Assembly (NCBI RefSeq): GCF_018866245.1
Contig: NZ_CP076458.1
Span: 1,798,001-1,862,000 of the forward strand
Direction: 5' to 3'
Origin: Novisyntrophococcus fermenticellae
GTDB taxonomy: Bacteria; Bacillota; Clostridia; Lachnospirales; Lachnospiraceae
Length of the DNA: 64,000 bases
The position numbers and the translations under genes were made by a program. The notes beneath the pieces are model-generated. The model was not told where the DNA came from, did no database searches, and worked only from the letters and a program-made list of their open reading frames with translations. This document shows positions 61,017-64,000 of this stretch, piece after piece; within the stretch, counting starts at the first letter, position 1, and each line of letters begins with the position of its first letter.

Positions 61017-63650
61017 CTAATGCGCCTCATACCAGTTCTTTCCAGTATGCATATCCACTTCCAGAGAGACTGCCAGATCAGCTGCTCCCTTCATCTCTTC
61101 CTCTAAAATAGCACAGACTGCATCCACTTCCTCTTCGGGCGCTTCAATCAGCAATTCATCATGTACCTGTAAAAGCAGCAGAGCCTTCAATCCCTCATCC
61201 TTCAGGCGTTCATTTACACGTATCATGGCAATCTTAATAATATCCGCCGCAGTTCCCTGAATCGGTGCATTCATAGCCACACGTTCTCCAAAGGAACGCT
61301 GCATGAAATTACTGGACTTCAGTTCAGGCACAGGTCTGCGGCGTCCGAACATGGTGGTCACAAACCCCTCTTCTTTCGCCTTTTCCACCGTATGATCCAG
61401 AAATTTCTTTATCTCGGGGTAGGTCTCAAAATACTTCTCAATATACTCGGAAGCTTCCTTTCTGCTGATACTCAAGTCCTGGCTCAATCCAAAGGAGCTG
61501 ATTCCATAGACAATGCCAAAGTTTACCGCCTTTGCATTCCGTCTTTGAAGAGATGTCACTTCATCAAAGGGGACATGGAACACCTGCGAAGCTGTAATCC
61601 GGTGTATATCCTGTGCCTCCCTGTAAGCCTGTATCAATCGCTCATCTCCGGAAAGATGTGCCAATACCCGGAGCTCAATCTGGGAATAATCGGCATCAAT
61701 GAACACACAGCCCTCTTTGGGAATGAAGACCTTACGGATCATCCTGCCCAGCTCCATACGAATGGGGATATTCTGCAGATTTGGTTCCGTACTGCTGATA
61801 CGGCCTGTTGCTGCTATCGTCTGATTAAATGTAGAATGGATTCTCTGGTCCGGGCCAATATAAACAGCCAGGCCGTCCGCATAAGTAGACTTCAGTTTAG
61901 TCATCTGCCGATATTCCAGAATATCATTGACAATCGGGGCTTCCGGCGCCAGTCTTTCCAGAACATCCGCCGCCGTAGAATAGCCCGTCTTTGTCTTCTT
62001 TCCCCCGGGAAGCTGCAGCTTTTCAAAGAGAATCACGCCCAGCTGCTTGGGCGAGTTAATGTTAAATTCCTCTTGGGCCTGCTCGTAAATTATTTTCTGC
62101 AGCTCGTCAATCCGTACCTGAAGCTGCTCTCCATAGACCTTCAAGGCTTCAGCATCCACCCGGATGCCTGCTTTTTCCATATCATAAAGAGTAAAAGCGA
62201 GTGGAATCTCAATCCTGTTATAGAGTTCCTCCATTCCCAGCTTTTTTAACTGACCGAGCAATGGCTCCTTGCTGCAGTAGGAACTGTATGCCATGTATCC
62301 GGCATAGGAAGCCAGCGTCTCTTCTGTCAGTGTCTTAAATTTGGGCAGCTTATTGCTTCCAAACAAATCTTCAGCTGTGGCCAGCAGTTCACCCGCAAAT
62401 TCCTTGGCAATATCGTCGTACGTGTAATTTGATTTCAAAGGGTTAATCAGATATGCTGCAATCTGAGTATCAAACACCTGCCCTGGTTTCGCTGTGTCCA
62501 CATAAGTAAGTATTGCTTTCAGATCCAGAACTGAGATTTGCGCACACCCTTCAAATAATCGTCTCAGTACATTTTTTACTTCGTTCTCTGTGAAATCGGC
62601 ATCGACCCGGAGATAATAGACGGCCTCTCTTCCAAGCGAAATTCCGATTCCCCAAAGCTGTGCGTCATGAATCAGAGAAATACCTGCCAAGCCCTCTTCA
62701 CACGCCTTTTGAATCATATGGTCTGCCTCTTCTCTGGTACGGAGAATCACAGTCTCAATCGGCTTTTCCTGAACTGTATTATCTTCTTCGAACCGCGTCA
62801 GCAGATTCTTGAAATCGAGTCTGCGGAAAATCTCGTAAGCAGCCGTCGTATAAAAGTTCTGCAGTCTTGTATCCTGTACATCGAATTGAATGGGGCAGTC
62901 TGTACATATTGTGGCCAATTCTTTCGACAATTGTGCCAGATCATAATGCTCTCTTAAGGATTGCTGCGCCTTATTGGGCTTAATCTCATCCACATGTTCA
63001 TATGCAGTCTCTATGTCTTTAAACTCTATCAGGATTTTCGTAGCCGTCTTCTCTCCAACTCCCGGAATTCCCGGGATATTGTCAGAAGCATCCCCCATCA
63101 GTGCCTTCAGGTCAATGATCTGCTTTGGAGCCAGTTGATACTTCTCCAGCACCTGGGCTGTGTGGTAGTCTTCTATTGTCGTCTGGCCCATACGGGTTTT
63201 CGGGATCCTGATTAGGATATGCTCCGTTGCAAGCTGAAGCAGGTCCCTGTCTCCGGATACAATCGTCACTTCTTTTCCTTCTTTTTCACTTCTGACAGCA
63301 AGAGTGCCCAGGATATCATCCGCCTCATATCCTTCCTTTGTCACGATTGTCACACCCATGGCGGTCAAAACCTCTTTCATCAGAGGAACCTGCTCACGCA
63401 GCTCCTCGGGCATGGCTTTTCTCGTTCCCTTATATTCGGCATATTGCCGGTGACGGAAGGTTGGAGCATGTAAATCAAAGGCAACCGTCAGATACTGCGG
63501 CTGCTCCTCGTCCAGAATTTTAAACAGAATGTTCAGGAAGCCATATACTGCATTGGTATGAATCCCTTCAGAGTTGGTCAAATTCGGTACACCGTAAAAC
63601 GCACGGTTTAAGATGCTGTGTCCGTCTATCAGTACTATTTTTTCGCTCAT
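61017..63650 (-). CDS. polA: DNA polymerase I
   Basis: An 877-residue Pol I. The 5'-3' exonuclease domain is N-terminal (LIDGHSILNRAFYG, SGDRDLLQLA, PGIPGVGEKTA). The C-terminal polymerase carries DADYSQIELRVLAHLSGD, RRNAKAVNFGIVYGIS and LLQVHDELLIEAPEEE. In the middle domain the proofreading DxE motif is replaced (GLAGISLIHD), so the 3'-5' exonuclease is inferred inactive, as is frequent in Gram-positives. It acts in Okazaki maturation and repair. Confidence 0.98.
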   Translation of the reverse strand: MSEKIVLIDGHSILNRAFYGVPNLTNSEGIHTNAVYGFLNILFKILDEEQPQYLTVAFDLHAPTFRHRQYAEYKGTRKAMPEELREQVPLMKEVLTAMGVTIVTKEGYEADDILGTLAVRSEKEGKEVTIVSGDRDLLQLATEHILIRIPKTRMGQTTIEDYHTAQVLEKYQLAPKQIIDLKALMGDASDNIPGIPGVGEKTATKILIEFKDIETAYEHVDEIKPNKAQQSLREHYDLAQLSKELATICTDCPIQFDVQDTRLQNFYTTAAYEIFRRLDFKNLLTRFEEDNTVQEKPIETVILRTREEADHMIQKACEEGLAGISLIHDAQLWGIGISLGREAVYYLRVDADFTENEVKNVLRRLFEGCAQISVLDLKAILTYVDTAKPGQVFDTQIAAYLINPLKSNYTYDDIAKEFAGELLATAEDLFGSNKLPKFKTLTEETLASYAGYMAYSSYCSKEPLLGQLKKLGMEELYNRIEIPLAFTLYDMEKAGIRVDAEALKVYGEQLQVRIDELQKIIYEQAQEEFNINSPKQLGVILFEKLQLPGGKKTKTGYSTAADVLERLAPEAPIVNDILEYRQMTKLKSTYADGLAVYIGPDQRIHSTFNQTIAATGRISSTEPNLQNIPIRMELGRMIRKVFIPKEGCVFIDADYSQIELRVLAHLSGDERLIQAYREAQDIHRITASQVFHVPFDEVTSLQRRNAKAVNFGIVYGISSFGLSQDLSISRKEASEYIEKYFETYPEIKKFLDHTVEKAKEEGFVTTMFGRRRPVPELKSSNFMQRSFGERVAMNAPIQGTAADIIKIAMIRVNERLKDEGLKALLLLQVHDELLIEAPEEEVDAVCAILEEEMKGAADLAVSLEVDMHTGKNWYEAH

Positions 63651-63676
63651 TTGGTTTTGAAACCTTTCTATTCTTT

Positions 63677-64000
63677 TTAAAAGTTGCCCAGCAGGTGGAA
63701 AGTCAGTATGAGATCCAATATCAAGAACAGAAGGATCATCGACAACAAGAGAATGAACCTTCGCTTCTTTTTATTCAAAGTTTTCTCCTTATCATTTAAA
63801 TCCTGCTCTAACATGTCTTTTATATCATAAGACACCTCTGCACTTTCATCCAATACACGGGTAGCCAGTGCAATAATAAAATATGTCTCCAGTTCTTCAT
63901 AACAGACAGGGCAGGAACGTACATGGCTGATAAATGATTCCAGTTCCTTTTTGTTCAATTGATTATTCAGATATTCCGGAATCAGCTTCTGGCATTCATT
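63677..64000 (-). CDS. Putative zinc-finger (zf-HC2-like) membrane protein, N-terminus beyond the window
   Basis: The minus-strand frame is open to the window edge, giving at least 107 residues. Beyond the in-frame TTG at 63958, codons to base 64000 extend the protein with NECQKLIPEYLNNQ. Together with HVRSCPVCYEEL this gives an HxxxCxxC-type anti-sigma zinc-finger pattern. A single C-terminal membrane helix (about the last 25 residues, ILLLSMILLFLILDLILTF) follows a Lys-rich stretch. It is probably an anti-sigma-like or related membrane protein. No sigma factor gene is visible in the window, and the start is not visible. Confidence 0.7.
   Translation of the reverse strand, partial: NECQKLIPEYLNNQLNKKELESFISHVRSCPVCYEELETYFIIALATRVLDESAEVSYDIKDMLEQDLNDKEKTLNKKKRRFILLLSMILLFLILDLILTFHLLGNF

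Noticed and set aside
1..64000. tRNA, rRNA, CRISPR arrays, insertion sequences, prophage genes
   Set aside because: No cloverleaf-like sequence, rRNA signature, regular spaced repeats, transposase or phage structural genes were recognised. The 82-bp-period repeats at 20924-21158 have only two copies and no spacer logic.

Overview
The window looks like chromosomal DNA from an endospore-forming, acetogenic member of the Clostridia, most likely Lachnospiraceae and Blautia-like. The evidence is low-to-moderate GC, SpoIVA and a SpoIID-domain protein, Firmicutes-type housekeeping order (rpsP-khpA-rimM-trmD-rplS-lepB-rbgA-rnhB; rpmF-yceD; smc-ftsY; ylxM-ffh), a Wood-Ljungdahl cluster and a pta-ackA pair. 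The genus is inference. Nearly all genes lie on the minus strand. I saw no rRNA, tRNA, CRISPR array, insertion sequence or prophage.

Layout. 1-7300: a cut-off membrane-anchored MutS-like ATPase, a surface protein with a thioester-like domain and SpaA/Cna-B repeats, a YihY/BrkB protein, a SpoIID/LytB protein and aldose 1-epimerase. 7300-7840: no protein gene; instead a promoter, a foldable ~300-nt candidate RNA with its own terminator, and a long palindrome. 7839-9308: spoIVA behind a good sigma-E-type promoter. 9574-28898: a carbon-metabolism block. It runs from a URO-D/methyltransferase-like gene (+) through the Wood-Ljungdahl genes (-) to an aldo/keto reductase (+).

The Wood-Ljungdahl genes appear to form two transcription units. 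Unit A has a sigma-A promoter at 27746-27774 and encodes a His-rich metal protein, CooT, MetF, CODH (AcsA), CooC, AcsB, AcsD, AcsC and AcsE. It ends at a terminator at 17622-17657. Unit B starts at a second promoter (17538-17566) and encodes AcsV, a DUF3786 protein, FolT, Fhs, FchA and FolD. A tetrahydrofolate riboswitch sits inside unit B just before folT, with a hairpin that can hide the folT ribosome-binding site. Together these genes cover formate to methyl-THF, methyl transfer to the corrinoid protein, its reductive reactivation, CO2 reduction to CO and acetyl-CoA assembly, plus nickel insertion and folate uptake. Pta and AckA at 54-56 kb would convert acetyl-CoA to acetate and ATP.

28934-45334: gpsA-plsY-der-DUF512, prs, pgeF-yraN-rnhB-rbgA-lepB-rplS-trmD-rimM-khpA-rpsP-ffh-ylxM, a DUF362 ferredoxin-like protein and threonine ammonia-lyase. 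45396-64000: ftsY-smc-rnc, acpP-plsX, a cell-wall-repeat lipoprotein, mgsA, rpmF-yceD, ackA-pta, tmcAL, a DUF711/ACT-domain pair, a metallo-beta-lactamase hydrolase, coaE, polA and a cut-off zinc-finger membrane protein.

The most notable points are these: a FolD that lacks the cyclohydrolase lysine beside a dedicated FchA; the riboswitch within the acetogenesis operon; a candidate three-part nickel-maturation set (CooC, CooT, His-rich protein); a Wood-Ljungdahl block sitting where gpsA and spoIVA are usually neighbours; repeat-rich palindromes inside that block; and an unidentified structured RNA upstream of galM.
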